Shown here: positions 11,476 through 24,194 of the stretch, one piece after another
How positions within the stretch are numbered: position 1 is the stretch's first letter
How the letters are laid out: each line of letters opens with the position of its first letter
Assembly: GCF_017654505.1 (NCBI RefSeq)
Contig: NC_054548.1
Location: 36,325,570 to 36,389,569, forward strand
Reading direction: 5' to 3'
DNA from: Polyodon spathula
Lineage: Eukaryota > Chordata > Actinopteri > Acipenseriformes > Polyodontidae
Length of the DNA: 64,000 nucleotides
Notes under the pieces: model-generated
What the model was told of the DNA's origin: nothing
Databases searched by the model: none
The model's input: the letters and a program-made list of their open reading frames with translations, nothing else
Position numbers and translations under genes: made by a program

Positions 11476-12789
11476 ACAGATTATGCATAAAAGAGACACA
11501 AGGAGATAAAACAATCATAAAAATCATAAAAACATATTTCTAAAAAAGTAAGTCTTTAAATTAACTGTAGAGAACTGTATTATAGTATTCTGAACCAGCC
11601 CCGTATATGCTGGTGTGCGTATCAGGTGATAAATCATATTGGAGGTACAGTACCCCCTTGACATTTAGAGTCCCCAAACTAGGCAAGGTATGTGATGGAG
11701 CTTTATTTGGCAGCAGGCCATAGGTAATATGTGTTGCTGTAAACCCTACAGTTTCTCAGTTACACTTTAACAAACTTGTTTATCAACAAAATATCCTAAG
11801 GTTTTATCACCTAAATCCATGCCAAAATACCTCCAGGCAGTGACCAGTGCCAAAGAAGGACCCACTGACATTCCACTGCAACCAGGGGGATATTCAAAGT
11901 TTTTGAAGTTCATAAGATTTGTCTAGCTTTTAAAGAGCTTTCATGTCATTAGGATGCCTCTGTTAGCCGAAAAGGTTGAACAGCTCTTGTGTACATTATG
12001 TATTTTTATTATCCACTTTTAGAGCTGTCATATCATAAATCATTTTCTTATTTACTATTAATGACAAAATGGATCAAAATGCCACTTAAAATCAAGCAAG
12101 TATTTTCATCAACAAAGCAATTCAAATGTGAAGATCAAAGACTTATAACCTGCAGGGACTGCTTTCAATGTTCCATTCTGTTTGTAGCACCACTGAAGAC
12201 AGTATAAATTGACTGGGATGTATTTACTTTAGATGGCTTTATTCTTTGATTATCAACCCCTTTTAAGCATTATCAAATATTGTCTTTTATATAATTACAC
12301 ACTAACATTCATAAGCTCAACTACTGTGTTTTGAATACATCTTTTAAAGCTGTTACTAGTGAACCATATTACAGTTTGTCCTCGGTTGTCCTCAGAATGT
12401 TAGCTTACAAGCCAGTACAGCAGTAAAAATTTGCTTCCAAAAGGCGTCAAAATCATTCAGTACAGAAGTTAATTGCCATTGTTTGTTACTCAGTTGTACA
12501 GATTAGGCCAAAAACAAGAAAAGCAGCTTTTCTCTTTGTGAAATTACCACATTTTTTAGAAGGGATGGTTTCGGTTTATTTCTCACTGATGAAAAATATG
12601 TTCCTCGGAACTACTAAGAAAATACTGTGATTACTTGCACAGCCCGAATAGCTATAGTTTACAATGGATAAGGTATACAAGGTGGTCACAAAGGTATTTA
12701 TATTATAAGCTGTATGTATTTTATGAAAACTTGCTATACCAAAAATTAGTACATCCCCTTGATTTACCTTTATTACATTGTTTACAATA
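11476..12789. other. Non-coding stretch, nothing recognised
   Basis: No coding segments, terminal repeats or tandem arrays seen. Confidence 0.4.
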
Positions 12790-13369
12790 GTGTAGTGGGA
12801 AATAAAAAAAGTGGATAAACACCCCTGTTTGGTGGAGTTGAACAGATAGATTCAACAGAGATAGATTGAACATGAACAGATTCATTGTTATTGGCCCTCA
12901 GCCAACCAGAGCCCCCCATACAGTCCTTTCCCTCTCAGGTGCTGTTCAGACCCAACGGTGCACGTCAAGTGAACAGTTCTGTGAGGGTCTTTTCTTGGGC
13001 TAGGATGAAGGCTACTAGCAGGTCCAGTGTGCTAACAAGAGAACATTAACAGAACATAAACAACCAATCACAGAACACTCACACTCACACTAACACACAC
13101 ACACACAAACAGAACATGCAGTCCAGTGGTCACACCTCCTGCTCACGCCATAGTTCTGACTGAGAGCTCTCAGCTGTCAGTCTTACGTGGAGCAGCACAA
13201 CACAGATGCTCACTGTTAAAATATCTTGTCTTTAACCTAGTATTTGCACATCACAGGAGAGTGGAAATGAGTAAACTCTGAATCTCTTATATGAGAAGTG
13301 GGTAAACGCTATATTGTCCAAATTAAAAGTGGGTAAATGCCATTTACCTGTGTATACCCTCCACTACAC
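12790..13369. mobile_element. Non-autonomous DNA transposon (MITE), about 580 bp
   Basis: The left end GTGTAGTGGG and right end CCACTACAC form a short inverted repeat of about 10 bp, and both flank internal GTGGATAAAC/GTGGGTAAA motifs. The interior is moderately GC-rich for this window, includes a short CA run (13,080-13,108), and has no reading frame. I recall similar GTGTAGTGGAGGGTATAC ends in fish repeats but cannot name the superfamily. No target duplication is obvious. Confidence 0.55.
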
Positions 13370-14170
13370 CACTGACTGCTTACATTTTAGTTTTGCTTCC
13401 CAGTGAGCAGCAGCTCAACTTCTACACTTAGTAGCAGGAGGTTGTCTGTTTAAATTATAACGTGACACAATGACAAGATGGCATTTGAGATGGAAGAGAC
13501 TTGTAAACCTACAACTGAATGCAAAGAAATGTTGTTTTTTAAAGACAATAACATTTTTCAATAATTTGATCAATAATTCCTGTACAGTACAATAAACAGA
13601 TTTGAAGACTAAACTCAGCTGTTTACTGAATATGATTGATGGTTGCTTCAAAGAATACAAACACAAAACTAATACTTCAGTATACTGTCACACAAGTCAC
13701 TGCAATCAACACAATATAATACTTTCATATTCTCCAAAAAGTCAGAATTACAGTATTTTTGAAAAAAAAAAAAAGTATTTCAATCACTCATCACATTAGC
13801 TTGCCATTTACCCCCCTTTAAACAAATTTCATGTTAGATTTCAATAAACTCACATCAGACATTTATCTCCCAGGCTTTTTTCTGTATAACCTCAATATTA
13901 GAATTTTGAAAATTGTTCATTAGATCACATCTTCTGCAACATGTAGAGTCAATAGAGTATGTCAAAGCACAGCCAATTACTGTCATTTTTCTCAGGGGTA
14001 ATTACAGGCAAGTCAGTTTAAAACTAGTCACTGTAGCTGTCTAATGTTTGAAGATTACAACAATCCCGATCCTAATATCTAATGTGCCAAGAACCACATG
14101 CAGTGGAACTTTCAAATATATAGCTGCACATGTCCTGTACCATGAACGATAGCAGTGGTTTTGTTTGCAA

Positions 14171-14171
<1 letters not shown>
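13370..14171. other. Non-coding stretch, nothing recognised
   Basis: Short chance frames only. Confidence 0.4.

Positions 14172-14246
<75 letters not shown>
14172..14246. repeat. (TA)n microsatellite
   Basis: A pure TA run of about 75 bases. Confidence 0.97.
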
Positions 14247-14249
<3 letters not shown>

Positions 14250-14480
14250 GAAATAAAGTGCAGTCTTATCTGTGCTTTATTGCAAGGTTTGGAACTCATA
14301 AAACCTTTTTTTGTTTATGTAAAGGCAGTTGTATTCACTTGTGGTATTTTCAGTCCTTCAGAATCCATGACCTTGATCCAACCAATGCCCTGAATTATTT
14401 ATTTGAACATCCTAGATTCAATTAAAAAAATGTTATGAGATTACATACAGTATAATACATTATTTAGATAGGTCTTATGG

Positions 14481-14535
14481 ACAAGTTCTGTAAGTCGCCT
14501 TGGATAAAGGCGTCTGATAAATAAACAAATAATAT
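14481..14535 (+). mobile_element. 3' tail of an L2-type LINE or SINE
   Basis: CTGTAAGTCGCCTTGGATAA then AGGCGTCTGATAAATAAAC. The same stem-loop tail occurs at 1.55 kb and 20.3 kb. The body is missing. Confidence 0.8.
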
Positions 14536-16397
14536 AGTAAAAGTGAGCTTCTACAGTATGCCTAGGAAGGTAATGTTGCTTTTTTTTTAACACGGTATCC
14601 CATTTCAACACAGGGGAGATAGATTGATTGCCTTTCATGCCATCTGGTGACAAAAAGATTTAGAGCTGTTGATCAGAGCTACCAGTACAGGCACAACTGT
14701 CATGTGTATTGCCTCAAAGGCAGTGCACAGCTTAAGATGAATTGCCTCTAAGGAGGGCATGTGACGAGTGACAAGGCTTAAGCTGCAGATTCCCAAGTTG
14801 TGTTGACATCCCAGTACAAGGCCATACTTTGTCTTTGCTTTTCCGTAAGTTTAATAGTGTGCTTTAATACCAAGTTGTCATACTATATATATAAAAAAGA
14901 AAAACAGGAACAGCAGCAAAACAGGAATACATGATTAACTGTACCCCTCAGTTTACACAACTGCAGGAGCTATATCACTAAAATCAATTGACAACATATT
15001 GTATAACAACTACTGCAACACCTCATAAAATAACTAAAAATATACACCTGTAAATGTTATATTAGGATCTTACTAACTGCTTTGACATGAACATATGATG
15101 TCTTCATTTTCAATTGTACTATTGTTTCATACTGAAATTTTAGAGCTTAATGGAATAATATTATGTTAACATATTGAATTATATACCGCTTTGTAGTTTT
15201 CCATATACTTAGCAAAAAAAAACTGTCACAAATTTTAAAATATGACATTCGAGATCGAACATGAAATACTTACTAGTTTGCAATATCTTTTTTGTATTTT
15301 CGTTGATTACATGATGTTAAATGAAAGATCTAAATTTTTTTCATATAGTTTTTATTTATATCTCAATCCTAAAATTCTAGGTGAAGCTACACTTCTGGCC
15401 ATAGCTGTAGTGTCACTCGATTCCCATGCAAAAGCTGCCTTGAAGTCTTGACAATCTTGTAGCTCTGACTGAAGACACTATAAGGTGTGACACATTTCAT
15501 ATGAGATGATTCAATCTTTGACCAACAGATCTCAATCGAAATAGAATTCAATTGCTTTAAAGTTCACTAAATCACGTTTAAGTAATTTGATAGATGAAAG
15601 AGCAGACCTAATAGAGCTGAACAACTGAACGAGCATATGAACACAAATTCCCACACAAAAAAAGGATTGTGCTAGATAAATGCAAGTATTCTTACTTAAA
15701 GTTTGCCATATAGTTCACATTCAACACTTTGCAGAAGAGGTGGCACAGATGTTCTGTATATTGTTTTCTTTTTTTTAAGCAAAAAAAAACAAAACAAAAA
15801 AACATTTGCAAACTGTATGATTCTTGCCTGTCAGATAAAAAGGATCCAGTGTCATCAACCCTATATGCAAGGATAAGAAAGCATTTCGTGCTCGGGTGAT
15901 GAAGGGATGCATTGATCACACACACAACAAAAAAAGTCTTTATCCTTGTATCATACCTGCATAGCTCTTCCTTAAAACTGGCATTTTATGGTCTTGCATA
16001 TCTAGTTTGATCCTAGTTTTTGGTATATGGGAAATAATTATTTTCAGATAGAATATGTCACAAGATTCACATTCATGTTCTGCTGTCGCTGTGTGCAAGA
16101 CTTTACATACTATAATATATAATACCTCGGTATACAGTACAATATAATGCATCTGTAAGTATTACATTTGTATTTTTCTTTTACCAAACTATCATTCCCT
16201 TAAACAAAAAAGGAGTTGTGTTTTTCCTTTTATAGCAACTAAAGGAAAAGTGTTAGATGTATTGTTTTATTACCCCTTTCAACTTTATTTGTTTATTTAT
16301 GCAAACAGCTTTTTTGTCATTAAATTAAAAAAAAATACTCCCTCATCTTCCCTGTTTATAGAAAAGCTAGTGTGCATGCCCTGTAATACTTGAATTG
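14536..16397. other. 1.9 kb non-coding stretch
   Basis: AT-rich with small A-runs (for example 15,781-15,801). No recognised element or exon. Confidence 0.4.
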
Positions 16398-17040
16398 GTG
16401 GTTGTGACAAAGTGCCCGCCCCTGTGTATATTATCTGTTATATGTTGCGTGTGGTGTGTTAAATGTTGGTGTATAGTCATTGGTACGCGGGATATAAACG
16501 GGTCTGTGTAACACGAGTGTTTAAAATGTATATTTGTATTTAGGCAAGAGGATTGCACAGCACTTCACGTGCAAGTAAAAAGTAATAATATGTGAGCACT
16601 TTGAATTGCACTTTGTTAATTCACGTGCAGTTGTACCGAGACTCCAACTGAATGATTGATTAGCAGTCAAGTCTTGGTACAGCTGCATAAAAGCAACATG
16701 TTTTCACCCACTCAAGGTTGGGTGTTCGGTGAGTAGGGAACGGGAGAGAGAGGAGGAGTAATAGAGCTTATTATCAATTGCTATTGCATGCTGGTGGGAC
16801 CAGCATGATATTTGTTAGTCTGTCTATCTGCTCACCGTGTTTGTCTAGTATTGTCCGTTTTGTGTGTCTATTTATTTTGGCGTAAAGTGCCGTGTCCTGT
16901 TTTCTGTTTGTTTAAACCTTTTATTTTGCAATAAACCGGTGCAAGCAAGCGTCTTCATCATTTCACTTCACTGTCCTGTCTTTGTGTTCATTCCTTCCTG
17001 GTTCTGACGTCACCCACTTGGCCGTCTTTGTGACAGTGGT
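16398..17040 (+). mobile_element. Solo LTR with 5-bp target site duplication
   Basis: The LTR proper spans 16,403-17,035 (633 bp). It begins TGTGACAAAG and ends CTTTGTGACA, a perfect 10-base inverted repeat in TG...CA form, flanked on both sides by GTGGT (16,398-16,402 and 17,036-17,040). Inside are a TATA-like CATAAAAG near 16,685, a poly-A signal AATAAA near 16,930 and a CRE, TGACGTCA, at 17,005-17,012. A 5-bp duplication fits Gypsy, ERV or BEL/Copia-type integration. No internal gag/pol lies next to it, so it is a solo LTR left by recombination. Orientation is set by the poly-A signal. Confidence 0.92.
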
Positions 17041-17934
17041 TCACAGCTTTTACTCTGTAGTAGCATTATGGGATAGATTACCAATCTGACATTTTTTTTA
17101 TTAAAGAACAGAGCAGTTAACCCAGGGAAAATAACTTGAAGACATTTGGCAAATTTTCTTACATTTGGCAAACTAAGTTCTTAACCATATTTAGTTAATC
17201 AATTTCCAAGTCATTTTCCAGAACACATTTAGATGAGTTCATTTTTTGTTATCAAATATGTGACATATATTTTATATTTCCAATGCAATTTATTTTTCTT
17301 CACATTGACTGCAACATTTGTAAAGGCTAATTTTTTTTTTCTGTAAATTGTTACCAGCTGTAACAAAAAATGTTATTTTATTCCAAAGAGTTTGCTACTG
17401 TGATACAGTGTTACAGTATATATTGTATGTTCAACTAATTTAAAAAAAAACTCCTGCAGTGTCAACATGGATCATTAGAGAGAGCAAAATGACTGGTCCT
17501 CCAGTATGAACAGTGTACAATGTGATACATGTTGGTGAGTGATGTAGCTCTACCAGGTCAAGAACTAAAAGAACATACAACTGGACACAAAGGCCATAGT
17601 GTTGTCCATTATGACTCCGCATTGCATGTGCTTAGCAATGGTGCCACCTTGGTTGTCAAATATATTGTAGACAGATGAGACTCAGTTTACACTGAAGGGG
17701 CGTGTGACCAATCAAAAAAATACACCTGCGATTACGTGCAGTCATGGGGTGGTTTTAAAGTAACTGTTCTCCACGGCTCACAATTTATGTAGGACCATTA
17801 CAAGAATTAAGAAAGGTAGAGTTGGTGATAGGATACTGAGCCTGCATTTTCAGACCTCAATCTTGTAGATTTCTGACAATTGAACAGTTCCAGGGTGTAT
17901 CACCACACAATGATAATACTGCATGCACATTCTT
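17041..17934. other. Non-coding stretch with a possible transposase relic
   Basis: A plus-strand segment near 17,670-17,720 reads TDETQFTLKGRVTNQKNTP. This is reminiscent of the first-aspartate motif (SDExxFxLxGxVNxQN) of mariner/Tc1-like transposases. Nothing around it continues the similarity convincingly, so it is noted only as a weak hint. Confidence 0.25.
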
Positions 17935-18478
17935 GGTGATAAATCTCCCTCCTGACCTGTGAGAGCGCTGTGCCCTGGACTGGATGGCCTGACAATTCAT
18001 TCTCAGGGTTAGGATGGAAGTCGGCCATCTATAAAGAGGGCACAGCTGTGGTACATTAAGTCATTGCTCCAGAGGGAAAGCAATGTGGCAACCGCGGATT
18101 GGAGGAGAAACGGCTGCACTCGCTAACCAAGGGAGAGTTACTAAAGGTATAGAAGTGGACGTGGCTAGGTGATCTGTTCCTTTGTTTAAGAGAATGCTAA
18201 AGGACAAGCAAAATATTACTGTGAGTGTCTGTGTTTGTTTATTTTATTGGTTCTAATTGTATTGTTTGTTATTTCTTAGAAGGCTAACACAATCCAGAGC
18301 TGTCACTACAGGCCAGCACTAAACCCGGACAACACAATCACCATTAATTATGAACTTATTATTTTGGAACTGCAACCTGTTGTTTTGAAACAGTGCAATA
18401 CACATTGCTGTGTGTTGCCTGGGATTATTCTTTGTGGTCACCAGACCAGGATTATAAAATAAAACCTGGCAACACAGT
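17935..18478 (+). mobile_element. LTR-like block, probably a solo LTR
   Basis: The block begins around TGGTGATAAATCTCCCTCC and is GC-richer than its surroundings (TGTGAGAGCGCTGTGCCC, TGGCAACCGCGGATTGG). It ends with ATAAAATAAAACCTGGCAACA, a poly-A signal followed by a GC-rich tail as in the other LTRs here. The edges are estimates and no target duplication was found. It directly abuts the Tc1 remnant to its right. A GC-rich LINE 5' end is an alternative. Confidence 0.45.
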
Positions 18479-18480
18479 AG

Positions 18481-19295
18481 ATGATGGTAAAGACAAAGGA
18501 GTTGGATTCAAGTTTGATAAATAAATATGGACTGCTAAAATCCACAATCAGAGGAATAATGAAGAGGTATCACAGGACAAATTCAACTGAAACACTTGAA
18601 GGAAGTGGACAACCGAAGAAAATTATGGGTACAGCAGGTAGGAGAATCGTCCATTCAGCTAAACCAAGATTAACAGCTAAAGACTTAATGAAATACTTTA
18701 AAGCATTAGGCATAACAGTACACAGAAGAACTGTACAAAGACACATGGACATAGAAAAAGTGTATGCATGTAGGCCAAACCACTTTTGAAAATTCATAAT
18801 ATAAACCAAAAATGGACTACAGTATGTTTGGAGTAAAAAAAAAAAAAAGGAAAGTCTTCAATTAAGAAAACCTTGTACCTACAGTTAAACATTGAGGTGG
18901 TTCAATCAGGATATGGGGGTATTTTAGAAATTCAAGGACTGAAGACATTCATGTGATTGACGATGGAATGTATGCAGCCTTGTATCAAAACATTCTGGCA
19001 GACAATATATCTACCAACACAACAACGACCCAAAACATGCGGTGAAGTCAACTCTAGAATTCCTGAAGAAAACAATGATAAAAGTTTTGCAATGCCCTTT
19101 TCAATCACCAGATCTCAATCCAATAGAAATACTTTAGAAAAGCTGTAGCCAAGCATTGTGTATCCAATCTGTCTGAGCTGGAGGAAATATGCAAGACAGA
19201 ATGGGCTCAGATTTCACTAACAAGATGTAACATACTGGTTAAGAATTATCATAAATGTCTGAAAGTTGTAATAAAAGCAAAAGGAGGCCACTGGT
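18481..19295 (+). pseudogene. Tc1-like transposase, degenerate
   Basis: The first frame starts MMVKTKELDSSLINKYGL and holds the N-terminal paired-like DNA-binding part: STIRGIMKRYHRTNSTETLE, then GSGQPKKIM, RRIVHSAKPRLTAKDL and HRRTVQRHM. It stops at 18,789. The DDE domain survives only as pieces in shifted frames: a GYGGI-type strand, a tract near 19,020 matching the second-aspartate region, [12 protein letters not shown] sequence near 19,105-19,130, and the C-terminal AVAKHCVSNLSELEEICK then EWAQISLTRCNILVKNYHKC. The family cuts and pastes DNA at TA. Frameshifts, stops and an A-run at 18,836-18,848 make this copy inactive. The region between the two helix-turn-helix (HTH) subdomains also appears deleted. 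Confidence 0.8.
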
Positions 19296-19522
19296 AATAC
19301 TAAAGCAGGGGTGCCAATACATTTATCAGAAACGCATACTTTAAATGAAATACGCTTGTTTGTTTTTTGATAAAGATTATTTGTTAAATTCTTAGAAATT
19401 CTGTATTTTGCTTTTTGTTTTATTAAAAAGAGGTTAAGTTATGAAATGCTTGTCCTTAATCTGTTAGCTTGAATTATTGTAAAACAAGCGATGGGTGCCA
19501 ATACATTTGTCTGTGACTGTAT
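18481..19522 (+). mobile_element. Decayed Tc1-like element, 5' end lost
   Basis: Transposase remains are followed by an untranslated tail in which GGGTGCCAATACATTT occurs twice, near 19,310 and 19,493. The latter, continuing as GTCTGTGACTGTA, is the probable right terminus (read inward TACAGTCACAGACAAATG). The left terminus was not found because LTR-like sequence sits directly against the start codon region. Confidence 0.75.
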
Positions 19523-19959
19523 GATTAAATCCTTAATAATTCTAAGTTCATTAAAAAAAATGCTAAAGAAACACACAGATTTCCAATCAAAATGTTTGTC
19601 ATTTAACTTAGAAAATTTATTTTACTCATTTTAAAACCAACAAAACTAAAATAACAGTGCTCACAGATATCATCCATATGACTGGTGGCAATATTGCTTT
19701 TCTTTGTCCTTTCTTTTATGATATTTTAATGTCTATGTGGATATTCTGCATCATGCAGGTTGTCTGCATATGATCTATACCTTACTGCATCTTTATTTCT
19801 TGACAAGGATAGTTTTATCAACAAATGTGAAGCATTTCTTATAAATCTCACAACTGTTGACTATACGGCACCCAGTTGTACCAGTTCTTGCATCAACTTG
19901 TACTTGCACTGTACTGCTCCATACCTTGCCGTATTCTACAACTGCTGTTAATTGTAACT
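19523..19959. other. Non-coding stretch, possibly more LINE 3' UTR
   Basis: T-rich sequence leading without a visible break into the LINE 3' region that follows. The boundary cannot be set. Confidence 0.3.
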
Positions 19960-20346
19960 ACTTCCTGTATCTTGTATCTGATTTTAGTCTTATAGGTATC
20001 CATATTCACGTTTTTTGTAATTCCTTTTACTTGAAATCATTCTCATCTATTTGTCATACTTACTACGTGTAATATAAGTTAACTGCTCTTAGTTGAACCC
20101 GCTTACATGTCATTATTTACTGTTTTCTCGAATTTGATCTTTCACTACTGATTGATTGTATTGTACTTTACAACAATTCTTCTCTGTAAGGTCATATTCT
20201 GTAATGTGATATTTTGTAATGTGATACTTTACAATGTGACATTTTGAAATGTGATAATTTGTAATGTAATACTTTGTACTGTGATATTTTGTAACAATTG
20301 TAAGTTGCCATGGATAAGGGCATCTGCTAAGGAATAAATAATAATG
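19960..20346 (+). mobile_element. 5'-truncated L2-type LINE, 3' UTR and tail
   Basis: A T-rich untranslated region has a run of near-repeats of GTAATGTGATATTTT (about 20,195-20,295). It then reaches TGTAACAATTGTAAGTTGCC and ATGGATAAGGGCATCTGC and an AATAAT tail. The end matches the tails at 1.55 kb and 14.5 kb. No reverse transcriptase is present. Confidence 0.7.
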
Positions 20347-20498
20347 AAAATAATAATTAATTTCAATTTCAAGTCTAACCTGAAAGTCTGTCAGTACCTA
20401 AATGTCAGATATACTCAAAGTATCTGTCCTTTTTGCCCTTTCCCAATTTGGACTCAAACTACTATAACTGTATAAACTGACTTGATATACCTTTTCTC

Positions 20499-21193
20499 AC
20501 CTAGGACAGTGGTTTGTATCCTTTCTGTCTGGAGGTTTCAGCTGAAGTACCCCTTTACAATTTTAGCTCTACTGAATAGTACCACAGTTGCAATAAAAGG
20601 AAGAATAATCTGATTTGCTTTCTATATTTAATATTCCAAAATAGACTGTATTGGAATTGTTTATCACGTTAGAATTTACTACCCTATTAATTTAATTTTT
20701 ATAATTTACTGATGTGTGCCATTTCAAATGTTTATAATATCAAAAACATTAACAAAACTATAATAACTAACAACTAACTTTTTATTAAAGCCAACATAAA
20801 AACTACCCAACTCGAGAAAGTGTACTGAATCAAACAGTGAAAACAAATTCAACAAGCCTTTATTACTGTTACTAAAATGCAGGTGCGCCTAATACATAAA
20901 GCACAGCCCGTCAAAGTATGAATATTGTGATTATTATTTATATTTACCAGATTATTTATACTTCTGAAAAATATAGACAGATAGTGGTTCACTGATTAGT
21001 ATCCAATTATATGACAAATTGAAAACTGCAAAGTTCATGAGCAACATAGAGCGCTCTCCATAGGCAAAATCGGCAGATGTCTGCTTTACCCATATCAGAG
21101 TAGAAATCCGAAGTCACGCATGAGTACCCCAGTAACCCTTAGAAGTACCCTCAAGGAGACATATATCCCCAGTTGAAAACCCCTAACCTAGGG
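20499..21193. mobile_element. Non-autonomous hAT element with 8-bp target duplication
   Basis: The element is 20,507-21,185 (679 bp). The left end is CAGTGGTTTGTATCC and the right end, read inward, is TAGGGGTTTTCAACTGGGG, a decayed hAT inverted repeat. It is flanked by ACCTAGGA and ACCTAGGG, an 8-bp duplication with one change, as expected for hAT. Subterminal GTACCCCTTTAC and GTACCCTCAAGGAG are the usual hAT subterminal style. The interior has no transposase. Confidence 0.82.
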
Positions 21194-22599
<1,406 letters not shown>

Positions 22600-22605
22600 T
22601 AAAAA

Positions 22606-22653
22606 ATAAAATAACATTTATATATATATATATATATATATATCTAGAATGCG

Positions 22654-22684
<31 letters not shown>

Positions 22685-22703
22685 CATATAAAATGTTATT
22701 TTA
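22606..22703. repeat. Palindrome around two TA tracts
   Basis: The left arm TAAAATAACATTTATATA and the right arm TATATAAAATGTTATTTTA are inverted copies flanking TA runs with a short TCTAGAATGCGA centre. It could form a cruciform. It may be a tiny MITE or arise from TA-driven rearrangement. Confidence 0.85.
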
Positions 22704-24096
22704 CACAGAAACGCCCTCTAAGGATTTGTTAATGCCTACAAAAATGAAAAAACAAACATTACTTCCCAAACACATCAAGTGAAATTAACAGAAACGATGA
22801 CTAATAGCCGAGGCACAGTTTCTATTTTTCATTATTTATACCTTTGTATGCTTTATTATTATTATTATAGCTGATAGTGTAAGGATTATTGCCCACATTG
22901 CCAAACAGGTAACACAGCAATACAACCCATGATGTCATATGAACACAAAAGCCAGAGCACTTAATAGTTTTTTCTTTTTTTCTTTTATAAATCACTCTTC
23001 ATGTAGTGCACTAAAGTTGACATGTTGAAAATAGATTTGAAACAGACTTTAAAGTTCTAAGTGTAAAAAGTTGTCTGGATGTTCCCAATGAAAAGAAAAA
23101 TGACAGGTACATTATTTCAATAGTTGTAGCAACATGTGGGGGCGTATAACACTTTCGGAACATGCGAATTACTCTTTAAATTTCAATTTGATTGTATTTT
23201 TTTTTTTTTTTTTTGGCTAATTAATTATCAGAATAACTGTTGTGACAGTAGTGTCTATTTTATGGTGACATCAGCTTAGTGGAATATAGTTTACTGGTAT
23301 ATTAAATTCTATTTTTTTTTTAACTCTCTTATTTTAATATTGGCTGTATTCTGTCACTGTACTGACTTTAGTCATTCTAGGTTTTATTATGAGCATGGTG
23401 GCTAATTAAGCTCATAGTACAATCTGGAATGGAATAACCTCCAACATAATTGGGGTCTTACTGACATTCCCATGATTCTTCAAAACTGATCTTGAGAAAA
23501 TCACAGGGGCAGTGCAAGGTTTTCGCCAGTAGAATGCTGTTATATTTTTCTTTATTATGGATCCAGTATACCAGTAGCCCATATGAGTTCAACAAATTCC
23601 TCAGTAGATGCTAATCCATCCAGGCTTTATTATTTAACTTTTGTCCTGTAAGTTTGTAACAAGCTGATGTTAAGCCCCGCAATTGTCTTTTTGAACAAAT
23701 TCATGCAACCAAGAGTTATTTTTTTCATGTTTTCATTCTTGTGAAACAAATCTTGCCTTGTGAATTAGGTTTAAGAGATTTTACTTCAACTGTATACACG
23801 GTTGCTCAAGTCTGGTGCTGAGGTCAGTAGTCCACAGCAATAACATAGAAGACCACTGGCACTAATTTCCAGTTATGCTAATTTAATACACTTGGGGTCC
23901 AATCGTGACTTTTTTTGTTTTTGGTAGGCACCCATGATAGATACTGCTTAAGACTAGTTTAATAAGAGTTACATCTTATCTTACTGCTAACTGAAAAGTC
24001 TAAGCTTAAAGTAATCAGCTATCTGATCAACAAACATAAAAATAGCAAAAGTGAAAAGGATAAGAAATATCTTTCCATGCTTTGCAAAGGGTTTGC
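22704..24096. other. 1.4 kb non-coding stretch
   Basis: Contains T-runs at about 23,198-23,214 and 23,311-23,321. No genes or repeat ends seen. Confidence 0.4.
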
Positions 24097-24101
24097 TATT
24101 A

Positions 24102-24150
<49 letters not shown>

Positions 24151-24162
24151 TGAAAAGGGCTG

Positions 24163-24189
<27 letters not shown>
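24097..24189. repeat. (ATT)n microsatellite followed by poly-T
   Basis: About 55 bases of ATT, a short unique GAAAAGGGCTG, then about 27 T. Read on the minus strand this is an A-run and AAT tail. The neighbouring sequence (24,190 onward) does not show a recognisable retroposon 3' end. Confidence 0.93.

Positions 24190-24194
<5 letters not shown>

Noticed and set aside
17670..17720. Mariner-like transposase fragment TDETQFTLKGRVTNQK
   Set aside because: A short match without continuation on either side; kept only as a weak hint in the gap annotation.
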